NCBI RefSeq assembly: GCF_018294505.1
Contig: NC_057795.1
Location: 518,337,915 to 518,401,914 of the forward strand
Direction of reading: 5' to 3'
Source: Triticum aestivum
Taxonomy: Eukaryota; Streptophyta; Magnoliopsida; Poales; Poaceae
Length of the DNA: 64,000 nucleotides
How positions within the stretch are numbered: position 1 is the first letter of the stretch; every line of letters begins with the position of its first letter. This document shows positions 10,107 through 21,801 of the stretch, in pieces. The position numbers and the translations under genes were made by a program. The notes below the pieces were generated by a model. The model was not told where the DNA came from and ran no database searches. It saw only the letters and a list, made by a program, of their open reading frames with translations.

Positions 10107-12008
10107 CGGGCTATTGAGCTTGGACCACACGGTTTGAAGTATATGCCTCGAACAGCTATCAAGTCCCAGGCTCTTGTGGATTTCATCAATGATTGGACGG
10201 AGTTGCAGGCACCGGAAGACAAACCAGACAGCACATACTGGACTATCCACTTTGATGGGTCTAGGCAATTGGAGGGCTCGAGGGCTTGAGTTGTCCTTAC
10301 TTCCCCTCGCGGTGATAAAATTCATTATGTTCTTTGCTTAATGTTCCCTTGTACTAACAATGCAGCTGAGTATGAAGCCTTACTCCATGGTCTTTGAGTG
10401 GCTAAGGAAATGAACTTAAGCCGGGTACGATGCTTTGGAGACTCGGATCTAGTAGCTCAGCAAGTTTCAGGTACTTGGGATTCCAAGGATCCACTCATGG
10501 CGGCTTACTGACGCGAGGTGGATATTGTCGCTGGTCACTTCAAGGGTTATCAAGTGGAGCACATTGACCAGCGCAAAAATGAAGCAGCTGATGCTTTAAG
10601 CCGGCTGGGATCTCAGCATAAACCGGTGCCACCCAATACCTTTTTGGATGTCTTGCACAACCCGTCAGTTCAGTTGCCTACAGAGGAGGACCTTGGTATT
10701 CCTGACCCGGAGGCATAGTTGGTGGCTGCTTTACACATTATTCTGGATTCGACGGTTCCATACTTGGCGTATATGAACCGGGGCGAGTTACCAGAAGATG
10801 TAGTTTTGGCCAGACAGATAGTCCGGCGGTCCAAGTCCATGCTTGTTCACAACGGCGAGTTGCACCGTTGCAGTGTCTCTGGTGTGTTCCAGCGCTGTAT
10901 TTCTCCTGAAGAAGGCCATGAGATTTTATGAGAAATCCATGAAGGAGACTGTGGTCATCACGCCGGTTCAAAATCCTTGGTTGCTAAAAGCCTTTCGTCA
11001 TGGTTTCTATTGGCTAACGGCTCATGCTGATGCTGAAGACTTGGTGAGGCGGTGTGACGGTTGTCAGAAATTCTCACGACGAGCTCATGTTCCGGATCAG
11101 GAGCTACGGATGATTCCCATCACCTGGCCATTTGCTACTCAGGGCCTTGACATGGTAGGGCCTTTCAAGCGATCCAAAGATAAGAAGACCCACCTTTTGG
11201 TGGCGGTTGACAAGTTTACTAAATGGGTTGAAGCGGAGCCAGTAAGCAAGTGTGACGCATCCACGGCGGTTCAATTCATCAAAAAGGTGATCTTCTGTTT
11301 CGGTTTTCCACACATCATTATCATAGATAATGGCACGAATCTCTCCAAAGGCAAGATGGAGGACTTTTGTCAACAAGAGCACATCCGACTTGATGTATCA
11401 TCTGTGGCTCACCCCCAATCTAATGGTCAAGCTGAGAGAGACAATCAGGAAATCTTGAAGGGTATCAAGCCCCGGCTTATGGTTCCTTTGAAGAGGACGT
11501 CGGGTTGTTGGGTGGAGAGCTACCCTCTGTGTTATGGAGCATAAACACCACCCCAAACCGATCTACAGGTTATACACCTTTCTTCATGGTTTACGGGGTA
11601 GAGGCGGTACTCCCAAATGATATTCGTCATGACTCGCCCCGGGTTGCCAGTTATGTTGAAGCGGACAATGAGCAAGCACGTCAAGAAGCACTGGACCTGT
11701 TAGATGAAAAATGGGACATGGCGTTGGCTCGTTCGGTGGTTTATCAGCAAGACCAGCGGCGTTATCACAGCCGCCGAGTTAGAACAAGAACCTTTCAAGA
11801 AGGCGACTTAGTACTCCAGCTCATCCAGGATCATAGCGATATGCACAAGTTATCCCCACCTTGGGAAGGGCCCTTTGTGGTCAGCAAGAATCTGCACAAC
11901 GGATCATACTACCTCATCGACGTTCGCGAGCACAAAGACTCAAGCAAATCGGAGGAGGAGACCCGTCGGCCGTGGAATATCGCTCTTCTACGGCCTTACT
12001 ACACCTGA
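10107..12008 (+). pseudogene. Tat-lineage Gypsy polyprotein fragment: RNase H and integrase
   Basis: Coding begins abruptly at 10107 in the RT-RNase H linker, with no gag, protease or RT. The RNase H part shows its acidic residues in HFDGS, AAEYEAL, FGDSDLV and NEAADALS. The integrase has a HH...CxxC zinc finger (CDGC), then the D,D35E core: LDMVGPF, IIDNGT and GQAER, with 35 residues between the last Asp and the Glu. The end, IALLRPYYT, closes the frame at 12008. In-frame stops lie at 10287, 10395, 10509, 10716 and 10929; several look like CGA-to-TGA changes expected from methylated-cytosine decay. An extra A in 10986-10989 and a further shift near 11500 break the frame. Copy 2 lacks the 10287 stop. 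The Tat assignment follows from the integrase end and the downstream antisense gene. Confidence 0.9.
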
Positions 12009-13350
12009 GCCATAGGCTCTCATTATGCACATATTTTGACAATGTATATATTATGATCAATATAATAAACCGGCATCCCTGCTACAAGCAGGGCCTCTGC
12101 CATTTCTTCCAATATTTCTTGATTACAAGGGGGCTTCTGCTTACAAAGCGACGTCCTGTTTGTCCATTAAGCCGGCTATCATGCCACAATAAAGCTTGGG
12201 AGCTTCACACCCAAGGGGCCAAAGAGAGTATTGTTGCTAAAAGCACAACTCAAACATAGGCACCCATTGAGCACAGCTCACAAAGTTACTTGGGGGCTCT
12301 TTGTGCAAAGCAACAAAGAGTTTGAAAGGACCCTTGTAATTGGGTATCGACCCGTGGCTTGGAAGCCTGGTGTATTCACCTAAAACCTCGGGTTAACTTG
12401 CCTTCATCAAGTAAGCCACTCCTATCCAGGTAATCCTGGCATGACCTGCCAAATGTTTGACAAGTCAATCTTATATAGACCCTGAACTTGTCAAAGTTAA
12501 AATGATGATTGGTTAGTTGGAGGTCCATCTTAAAAGGCTTTGTCAAATGGTTTAACTCAGTGGCCTGGCAGCCCACGAAAAGCCTCGAATTTGGACCTGG
12601 CAGCCCTCGAAAAGCCTCGACTACAAGTTTTATTTGCTTTTGCTTTTTGCAAGTTTTATCTCTTTTTGATCAAGTTCTAAGTTAAACCGGTGTTTACTAA
12701 CCTGGCCAGACTATATGTCATTACATCAACCCGGTGTTTCTTAACCCGGTGTGGCTTCCAGTTATCAGTTGTTAGCACATAATCAATTATGAGCCGACAT
12801 ATCTTAATCCGGTCTGGCATTGACTATAAGTCGCTAGGATGATCATTCGGTGTTTATCATAACCCGGCATGGCTTATTACGCACCAGCACAATGCGGTGG
12901 GCATTTTCAAACACTCAAGGTTTGGGTTATCACCCTTACTACATAAGGTTGGTAAGCCAACAAAAGGTGATTTAATATCACATGTATGGTATATTTCATA
13001 TTTCATTACTTTATAATCGTGGTTATGAGAATTCTGGTTCTGTATTGGGTATCATAACCCGTCCGGCGGTAAACCGCCAAGACTTGTTTAAGTTTTTCAA
13101 ATGCAGAAGGTAGGATTTTATAAGAAAATACCAAGGCAAATAAAGCTAGCATTGCAACAATCATGTCGGATTAGAATATCCGGTAGCAATGCACGATGGT
13201 AGAAGATCAAAGTATTTCAACTAGCCTATTACAAGGCGCTTTGATGCCCAAAAGAATAATTGTTTGTTGACCACAATGCTATATGTGAAAATCAAACCGG
13301 CTGGCGGATTATGATTCACCACCAGGATGACGTGAAGTTGAAGGATCATC
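12009..13350. mobile_element. Tat element, non-coding spacer after pol
   Basis: Between the integrase stop and the 3' end of the antisense gene I see no protein-like frame. The spacer is rich in AAACCGG and AACCCGG words (for example near 12071, 12690, 12730, 12862 and 13050) that recur through the element to its LTR. Confidence 0.7.
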
Positions 13351-16300
13351 TCACGTCGGTTCAACCTCCTCCTCCTCACCCAGCGGCTGGAAGTCAAGGG
13401 TGGTCCAATCAATCCTGGTTAAGGCTTGAAAGACAGCTTTGTTGCTTATAAGGATGGACGGTTCAATGTCGGGGGCATAGGTGTGCTTACGGATTGGAGG
13501 GATTAGATTCTGAGCTTCTTTCATAGCTGCGTCAACCCGTTTGTTATCTGCGTCATAGCTGGATCGATAGATAGACAAGTCAACCTCCTCGGCCAATTGG
13601 CTTGCTAGCGGGCGCATCTCTGTTGTCAAGACTTTGAGGGCTTCATTATCAAAGTCTGATCCGTCTTCTTGTTGACCAGGATAGCCCTTTGCAATATCTA
13701 CCGGATCAAGATCAGCAATCCATGCTTTGGCCCGAGTCAGTGTTGTTAAAGCATCAGCCCTTGCAACAGATCTCTTTACCTCTTCCATCTGGGCTGGTGT
13801 CATAGATAGTTTGGTCAACATATCTTTGATCAAAGTTGGTGCCGGTTTGTTGAAGGAGGCCGCACAGATGACTTGTTGAGCACCATTATACAATTGTTCT
13901 GTCAACGTGTAGGCTGCTTTCAACTTCATCCGCATATCCGAGCCCAGATGAGCAACACGACTACCTGCAAACGGTTTAAGAATTTGCCATTAAACCGGCA
14001 ACTTTCACAATATTTAAGGAAGGTTCTTACAAAGATTACTTACCAAATATTGCTGAAGTCATGGCATTGACTTGATGCTTTAGCCCAGTTAGCTCCTCTG
14101 CCACTGGTTTAAGAGCTGCTTCAGCGTCTTCAGCCCGCTTTAATAAAGCAGCCTTCTCTATTTACCAATCCGCCCGCTCACTTTTGAAACCATCCTTTAG
14201 TTGCTCCATGGCGGTCAAAGCGCCCTTCAGTTCATCCTTGGCCTTGGAGGTTTCTGCTTGCTGAGATTTGATGTTTTCCTGAAGATCGGCAATCTAAGAA
14301 TCTTTGTTGCCTAAGTCAGCCTGCAAGAGACAAATGATGAAGATGTTAAGATTTCTTCTCAAAAGTCCCAAGCACATAACAAGTTACACACTTGGCACTT
14401 GGGGGCTAATGCGGATTGCTTTTTATTTTGACTATCATTCAAAGTCCCAAGGCTCAATACAAGTATTAATCTTGGCACTTGGGGGCTAATGCATAACTGA
14501 TCAGAAAAATCAAAGGTGAAGGAATTCAACAAGGACAAGTTTGGAACAGAATGTCCCGGTTCATCTTACAAAGGTAAACTGACCCTTGGGGGATACATAG
14601 TTAAAAGTCTTTTTATTTAAAGTCCCGGTTCATCTTGAAGAGATAAACTGGCCCTTGGGGGCTACAATGGAGTTGATATACAGTGCAAAGAAAATTTATG
14701 AAGTGTTTGGAAGTTATCTCATAACACTCCATCATCAAGTTGACCAAACCGGCCTCATAGTCACGGCTTGTGTATAGGCGGTTTAGGTATCCAAAGTGAA
14801 GTTCTTGAGCGGGGAGAGGAGCATAACTTGATAGATCAGTCTTCCATTTGCCCTTCTCTTCAGCAGCAGATTCCACCTTGGCACTGTGCTTTGACAATGT
14901 GATAGGATTACCAGGAGAAGTATGGCCAACTCCAGTAATCACAACTTCATCAGTTGTTGTATTTGGGCTCGCCGGTTTGTCTGAGGCCTTGGCCGGGCTC
15001 AGCGGATCAGCAGTTGGACTTGGAGGATTGGCTTGCGGGCTTGGTGGAGTGACATGAGGGCTTGCTGGGTTAACTTCCAGCGGATCAGCATCAGTGGCCT
15101 GACCTTGTGGCACAGGATCATCCATGGCAATATCAACATTTCCGCCAGCACCTTCTAAGGTCTTATCCGGTTCAATCTCATCAGTGGGAGCATTTGTTTT
15201 CGCCTTCTTGCTAAATCGGGCTTTGGCGCTGCAAAATGGCACACAGAAGTTAATATGGTAAACCGGTGCAAGAAAGCAAAGCTAAGATTATTGTACTTAC
15301 CCAGGGACGGTCTTGAGGGGAGGCATCTGTGTAGTTGACGAATCGCTAGAGGATGAATTGGAAGTTACCTAATAATTTGAGTCAGACGAATTAAGAGGAT
15401 ATCAGAAGTAACCCGCCAAGGGATATGACTTGTAAGAATTGCAAGAAACCTCTGCACGGCGCTTTCGGATTGGGGTATCTGGTAAACCGGAAGAAGTGGC
15501 TTGCTGGCCACTATGTCGGGTTGTGAGACGAGCTTCAGGATGCTGTGGATCCAAATGAGTGAAAGGATGTGAACGCTTCACTTTTTGGACTGCGCGACGG
15601 ATTTTTCTCACTGGCACAAGATCGGAATTGGAGGAAAGGGAGATTACCTCTACATGGTCAGCACGGCTAGCTTCCGCATCATCCTGGTAATGGTCATTGT
15701 CAATAAGATGTATGAAAAATGAACCAAGGGAGTCAAGTTCTACCTCTTGTTCCGAATCATCAACATCTTCGGGCGGATCAGAGGACTCGGTGGTTTTCTT
15801 CTTGGCTGGCCTCTTTGTGGCCTTTCTCTTGGCATGAGGAGCCCTCGCCAGTTTGTCTTGAGCTTTTGTCGTTTTATCTTGAGTTTTCCTCTTCTAGAAA
15901 GGATCTTTGGCCTGTAAGAATAAACAAAGGGCTATCAGAAAAATGTTAAAGCGGAAATGGATTAAAAATCAGAAAGAAAAAACACTTACCACTGGCGGTT
16001 TGTTGGAGGCATAAAAGGGACGCAGCCCAGTCTTGCTGCACTCAGCGATCGGTTCGTCTAGCATCTTCTTCACAGACTCAGTGACTTCATCATCAGTCAT
16101 CTGTATTTCATGGTGCCGTTGAGGGTCCTCGACGTCCCCGGTATACTCATGCATCAACCTGGTGCGGCGGCTTAAGGGCAGGATACCCCACGAAACCCAG
16201 CAACGAACAAGGTCGATGCCGGTTAAGCCGTTTGCTAAGAGAGCCCAGAGCTTAGCAAGTTGCGGTGCATACGTTTGTCGTTCTTTGGCGGTGAGCCGCT

Positions 16301-16877
16301 GAGGCAGTGGATGGCCATTGCTGAGACGATGAGCACGGTAACCCGACAGAGGGTTTTCATCAGCAGGAGCGGTGTTCTGGCAGTAGAACCATGTTTGATT
16401 CCAATCTTTGGGGTGGCTGTGATGTTTTGCGTGAGGAAAATCGACTTCTTTCCTTTTCTGAATTGACACTCCGCCAAGTTCAGTATTGGGGCCGTCAGAG
16501 AATTCAGTCCAGCGGTTTAAGTGGAAGAAGTCCCTGAAGAGCTCAACAGTCGGTTCTTCTTGAAGATAAACTTCACAAAACACTTGGAAATTGCAGATGT
16601 TGGACACAGAGTTCAGTCCAATGTCTTGAGGATGGAGTTGGAAGTTAGCAAGTACATCCCGGAAAAACTTTGATCCGGGAGGGCTAAATCCCCGGTCTAG
16701 ATGTTGCATAAATACAACCACTTCTCCATCTTGAGGTTCAGGAGGGCACTCAGGGCCAGGGACTCGCCAATGAATGACCTCCTTCTTGGACAAAGCGCTA
16801 GTTAGAACATATCCATTGAGTTGTGTTTCTGTGATCCGGGAAGGAACCCAGTTGCAAGGGGAGAATTGCTTGGCCAT
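13351..16877 (-). pseudogene. Antisense spliced gene of the Tat element (Transposase_28-like domain)
   Basis: A minus-strand gene between pol and the 3' LTR. Consensus splice sites give coding exons 16877-15990, 15911-15648, 15368-15301, 15228-14682, 14320-14044 and 13964-13351. All junctions keep phase, for 886 codons including the stop at 13351. I chose the ATG at 16875-16877 because a splice acceptor at 16891-16892 lies just upstream of it; an earlier in-frame ATG at 16919 falls in the 5'-UTR intron. Exon 1 resembles the plant 'putative gypsy type transposon' domain (PF04195), with PECPPEPQDGEVVVFMQHLDRG-like wording. The middle is Ser/Pro/Lys-rich and low-complexity; exons 5-6 look coiled-coil. 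Three in-frame stops (15894-15896, 14294-14296, 14162-14164) make it a pseudogene, shared by both copies. The donor at 14681 is the weakest, and 15402-15647 is open in frame, so that intron may be retained. Antisense genes here are known in Tat-lineage elements such as maize Grande; function is unknown. Confidence 0.8.
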
Positions 16878-16890
16878 TTTGGAGGACAAA

Positions 16891-17426
16891 CTGTAAAGGA
16901 AGTGCAAAAGCCGGTTCACGGTTCAAGATTGATGTGCACAAACCGGTGTTAAACCAGGGGATTTAATTGGAGCATATATGCACGATAAACCGGATATTGA
17001 TGCTCAAGTTAAGATGGCGGTTTACGTGAGGGCTAATGGTACCTGGCGGATTATCATTTTCTAAAGGTTAAACCGCCTACAAGTGGAAGAAGCATATCTG
17101 AAATTTACTAAGTGCTGAAGAAACAGATTTCGCAAGATGGTATTATAATTTTGGATCTACCGCGGCCTAGTAAAGAAAATTTTCTGAGCCCTAAAAATGG
17201 CAATGGTAGAACATCAACAGCCCGAATGGGATCTACTCAGGAACAACGAGATGTTATGGTGGGGCAGGTTAAAACTACGGCTTCGGCCACGAGAAGAAGC
17301 TGTCAGGCCTAGCTAGATTCAATGAGATACTAAGGGAAAGCGGATGAGCACCGATGAACGCTGATGAACACCGAAGAACCTTGGAACCCTAATGCAGATT
17401 TGATAGTTGAGAAAGGGAGTACTTAC
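16891..17426 (-). other. 5'-UTR intron of the antisense gene
   Basis: On the minus strand a strong donor (CCTG|GTAAGTAC) has its first intron base at 17426, and a pyrimidine-rich acceptor (TTTACAG) ends at 16891. Exon sequence resumes at 16890, 13 nt before the ATG. No protein-like frame is seen inside. Confidence 0.65.
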
Positions 17427-17575
17427 CAGGGCCGCGTAGCGGCAGAGGAGTGTCGCAAGGTCTCTGGTACGAACAGGTTGATGCAGCGGCCTGGTCGGTG
17501 CAGATTCAAGGATCGACGGCAGCGGCGATGCTTGAGCTCTTCGGGGTTGTGAGGAGGAAGAAGATGCGAAGAGGC
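17427..17575 (-). other. Predicted 5'-UTR exon of the antisense gene
   Basis: The exon runs from a start site expected about 30 bp below the TATA box (near 17575) to the donor at 17427/17426. It is CT-rich at its start, as is common for plant leaders, and has short open frames only. The exact start site is inferred. Confidence 0.55.
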
Positions 17576-17605
17576 AAGGGGGGAAATGGAAAGGACCCCC
17601 GGTCT

Positions 17606-17613
17606 TATTTATA
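17606..17613 (-). promoter_or_regulatory. TATA box of the antisense gene
   Basis: TATAAATA on the minus strand, followed about 35 bp on by a CT-rich leader that leads to a clean splice donor. It lies outside the LTR, so it would be an internal promoter independent of the element's sense transcript. Identical in copy 2 at 60212-60219. Confidence 0.65.
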
Positions 17614-17743
17614 AAGGCAAAGGGATAAGTGACAGGCGCGAAAATCGAGGAGCCTAAAAAGGAGATATAGGGCACAGTTGTCGCCTCGACTTTCGGAGGT
17701 CAATTAATAAAAGAGGAATACATATGACATTTTTATACAGAGA

Positions 17744-17785
17744 TGACGTCATCACGATTTACTGCAATTTCAGAAGATGACGTCA
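17744..17785. promoter_or_regulatory. Twin TGACGTCA palindromes (bZIP-type sites)
   Basis: Two perfect TGACGTCA palindromes at 17744-17751 and 17778-17785, start to start 34 bp. They lie about 130-170 bp upstream of the minus-strand TATA box. Plant bZIP proteins (TGA-type and related) bind TGACG/ACGTCA cores. Both sites are intact in copy 2 at 60350 and 60384. Confidence 0.65.
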
Positions 17786-17914
17786 TGGCGGTTTACCAAA
17801 GTTTACAGGGAGAGGATATCATGGCGGTTTACGAGGATCATAAGAAGATGTTCAGGGAATTTTTCTAAGTATTGAAGATTGACATGAACAGGTTCAAATC
17901 AATCTGGGGCCTAA

Positions 17915-18442
17915 TGTTGAGGATATAACTACTTAGTGTAAACCACCCAGGAGGGGCCAGTTCACGCTCATCCATATTGAAGCCCATGAAGACAAAGAAG
18001 ATGGCGCTCTACTATTAAAGCCTAGAGGCCCAGAGCCCAAAGGCGGATTAGGGCCCATAGTTGTAAACCGCCGTAGTTGTATAACTTGTATTATAAATTA
18101 GGGAAAGGAAGAGACCGAGCCGGATACTTGTATAAGCCAGCCTCAGGACTCTGTAAACTGGCCGGGCGTCAACCTGTGTATATAAAGGGACGACCCGGCG
18201 GCAGTTCAGGGACAAGAAACAACAACTCGAGACTCAGGGAAAGCGTATTTGCTCCCTGGTCATCGAAACCCCAGTAATTCCATCACAACTAGACGTAGGC
18301 TTTCACCTTCATCATAAGGGGCCGAACTAGTATAAAACTCTCGTGTCCCTTGTCCAGTTTAACCCCTTTAAGCTAATCTCGTTGTGATGGCTCCACGACT
18401 AAGTCCTTCTACTAGGACATCTGACGTGTTAATTCCACGACA
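17915..18442 (+). mobile_element. Tat-lineage 3' LTR (copy 1)
   Basis: A 528-bp LTR starting TGTTGAGGAT and ending ...AATTCCACGACA, with a TATATAAA box at 18179-18186 followed by a leader-like segment. The weak purine stretch TCTGGGGCC precedes it. The matching 5' LTR is absent because the element is cut at 10107. The right neighbour is LINE sequence interrupted within its RNase H domain, so the element probably inserted into the LINE before its left half was lost. Confidence 0.75.
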
Positions 18443-21400
18443 TGCTTGATCTCTGCATATAGCTCCCACCTCTTCGTACCTTCCTCCTCTTCCGACTGCG
18501 GCGTCCACATTTATTTTTGTTGCATTCGCAGGAGGGGGTATCCAGTGTGTCATCCGAGGGACAGACCGTGGAACTGAAACTGATGGTTGTTTAATGGCCT
18601 CCAAATCTCTCAGATATGACTGCACAAAGGAGTGTGTTGAGAATGGACTTTGGTATATCTGCTCATGTACCGCCTTACATCGTGCTCCCCATATAGCCCA
18701 CAGTGTGACCACAAATTTCATAAACTTTGCTTGAGGCAGCACTTCTTGCATGGCCAATAACCAATCTTTTGTGTTGTCACCACCGCTTGCACTAAGGCCA
18801 TCGAGAATAGCTTCTGAAGATAGAGCCCACGTACTCCTTGAGACCATGCAGTTTAGTAGTGCATGGCGCCAAGTATCCTCTGCTCCACATAGGACGCATG
18901 AGCTGCTGGTATACATGTTGCGGTGATTCAAAAGTGCTGCCGTAGGTATTGTATGATGTGCCAATCTCCAAAGAAAATTTTCCAGTTTTGAAGGAACCTG
19001 AATACCCCAAAGTTGCGACCAGAATTTGTTGTCTGTTTCATTGTGCGAGGACCCTCCTTGCTCAAACAGCCAGGCCTCACGACTGAGCTTAGTTCGTTGG
19101 ATCATTCTGTATGCCGGCCTGACAGTGAACCGGCCGTTCCTTTCCTCACACCAAGCCCAAAAATCATCAGTCCGGCACATACATAAGGGTATCTGCATAA
19201 AGCCTCTGCATCAATTTGAATGAAAGTCGCCCGAACTAGATGCTCGTTCCATGAAGATGTGGCTGGTATGATCAACTTGGAGACCTTAACTGGCGGATGT
19301 TGGAGCAGAGATGTAAGAGGCCGCTTCAAGTTTGTCCTCGGGATCCAGTTACTGCTCCAAATGTCCGTCCATTCCCCATTACCAATCCTACGGATGAGGC
19401 CCTGTACCATTATGCCCCGGCCGTCTATGATCGCTCTCCATATCTGTGAAGGGTGAGCGCCCAAAGTTGCCTCAAAGAGGGTAGTGTCCGGATAGTAAAT
19501 TGCTTTAATAATTTGTGCACTAAGAGAAGAGGGCTGATGTATCAATCGCCATGCTTGTCTGGCTAGGAGGGCGAGGTCGAAGATCTCCAGGTCATGAAAA
19601 CCAAGCCCACCCATATGCTTCGGTCTAGTCATGACGTCCCAGGCCACCCAATAGGGCTTCCACTTCCACTGTTTGCTACCTCACCAGAACTGTCTTATTA
19701 ATGATGAAACACTCTCGCATAGACCTCGGGGCAGCCGGAAGCAAGACATGGAGTACACGGGGATAGCATGTGCTACTGACTTGATTAGTATTTATTTTCT
19801 AGCATACGAGAGCAGCTTGTCCATCCACCCCTTCACCTTCTCCCAAACACGGTCTCTAAGGTATCTAAATGTGCCATTCTTCGAGTGTCCAACGTCAGTG
19901 GGCATTCCCAAATACCTGTCACTCAAGGACTCCTTGTGAACATTTAAAACATTTTTAATACTATCTCTTACCATCTGAGGGCAGCCACGACTGAAGGAGA
20001 TTAAAGACCTCTCATGATTAATTTGTTGTCCCGACGCCATATAATAATCATACAGTAGGTTTGACACTACATCAGCCCCATTAGTACTTGACTTAAATAA
20101 CAATAGGCTATCATCGGCAAAAGGAGGTGATTGACGACAAGAGCTGTAGCAGCCACCTTGATTCCCTCAAGCTGGGATGACGAAGAACTAGATTTTAGGA
20201 GGCACGAGAGGCCCTCTGCTGCGATCAAGAAAAGGTATGGGGAGATCGGATCTCCCTGTCGAATGCCCCTTCCAGGGCTAAACTGATCAAGTCTCTCACC
20301 ATTGAAGAGGACTGAGAACGAAATGGTACGAACCATACTCATCACAATGTTTACCCAAGTTGGAGCAAAACCAAGTTTCAACATCATGGCTTGCAAATAG
20401 TCCCACTCCAATCGGTCATAAGCCTTCATCATATCAAGCTTCAATGCAAAGTTGCTTTTTACCTTGGATTTGCTCCGTTTCATAAAGTGAAGGCATTCAT
20501 GCACACTAATTATGTTGTCTGTAATAAGTCTCCCCGATACAAATGTCGACTGCTCATCAGAGATAATATCTGGTAAGACCTGCTTGAGCCTGTTGGCAAT
20601 GACCTTGGAAGCAATCTTATATAGAATGTTGCATAAACTTATGGGCCTGAATTGTGACAGTAGGGATGGATTTTTTTTACCTTGGGGATTAACACCAAAA
20701 CTGTGTCGTTGATGCATTCTGGGCTTTCCTCTCCCCTTACAATTTTTAGAACCACCTTTGTAACCTCATCACCACAAAGGTCCCACTGATGCTGGTAGAA
20801 ATGTGCCAGAAAACCATCCGGACCGGAGGCCTTGGTTGGGAACATCTGAAATAAGGCTACCTTCGCCTCCTCCTTAGTACAGGGGGCACACAAGAGCTCA
20901 TTCATCTCCACTGACACTTTAGTGGGTACTGTATCTAGAACCACATCCATGTTGTGAGCACCTTTGGATGTGTACAAAGATTTATAAAAGTCTTGTACCA
21001 TGGCCTTCAGCTCATTGGGATCATCAGATAATACACCAAGAGAATTCTGCAAAGCTTTAATCATGTTCTTCTTCCTTCTTATGCTTGCTCTCAAGTGGAA
21101 AAAATTTGTGTTCTTATCACCAGAAGTTAGCCACTGAGTTCTGGACATTTGCCTCCACATCACTTCCTCACGGTGGTAAAGCTCCACCAGTTTCTCATTT
21201 ATCTTAAGCTCATGAGCTAGGGCCATGTGATTTGGGTCTGCCTGGAGCTTCTCCAGTTCCTTTTTCAGGTCCTTGATCTCTTTACGAACACATCCAAAAG
21301 TGTCCCTATCCCAGCGCCCTAAGTCGCTCGATATTGCATGCAGTTTTTCCTTGAGCTGCTCCACTATTGTACACAAGCCCTTTCCCGACCATGCTGTATT

Positions 21401-21771
21401 GATAGTTTCTCCCCAGTCCGAGTGGCCTTCCCACATGACCTCATATCGGAAAGTATGGGGTGGTCGAGCCGCCCTAACTTCTTTGTTTAAATTCAGTAAT
21501 ATGGGATAATGGTCCGAGGTGGCTGCTGTCAAGTGTGCTAGATCAGCCAAAGGGAACAAAGTACGCTACTCTGTCGTCGCAAGAGCCCGATCCATGCCTA
21601 CCCGAGTGTACATCCCTCCCCTCACTTTCTTCTCGGAAGTCCACGGCCTCTCGGAAAAACTAATGTCCATGAGCCTGCATACGTCCACGGCATCCCGAAA
21701 AGCTTGAATTTGTGCATTGCTTCTCTGTCCAATCCCTTCGTGCTCATCGGGGCGCAACATTTTTACCACGG
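18443..21771 (-). pseudogene. Plant L1-type LINE ORF2 remnant
   Basis: Reading on minus from 21771, the domains are: the C-terminal part of an endonuclease (FRDAVDVC...DRALA), reverse transcriptase (FRPISLCNILYKI, LKLDMMKAYDRLEW, GIRQGDPISPYLF, then the FADD catalytic motif near 20115-20130), a zf-RVT zinc-binding segment (CVLCGAEDTWRHALLNC) and the first half of a plant-type RNase H (INVDAAV...AICRD). It stops at 18443 where the Tat LTR begins. The 5' end lacks ORF1 and most of the endonuclease. Frames are broken near 21575, in an 8-base T run near 20670, between the RT core and FADD near 20140, and between RT and zf-RVT. The element is dead; the family is unassigned. Confidence 0.88.
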
Positions 21772-21801
21772 ATCTTTGCTAGCGCAACATTTTTACCACG
21801 G
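21752..21801. repeat. Short tandem repeat at the LINE 5' end
   Basis: A 20-bp word, GCGCAACATTTTTACCACGG, occurs at 21752-21771 and 21782-21801 with a 10-bp spacer. It marks the point where LINE-like sequence ends. It could be a duplication made during reverse transcription or repair at the truncated LINE end. Confidence 0.8.

Noticed and set aside
15402..15647. A separate small gene on the minus strand
   Set aside because: It is an in-frame continuation of exon 2 of the antisense gene past a GTAATC donor; at most it is a retained intron or alternative exon.
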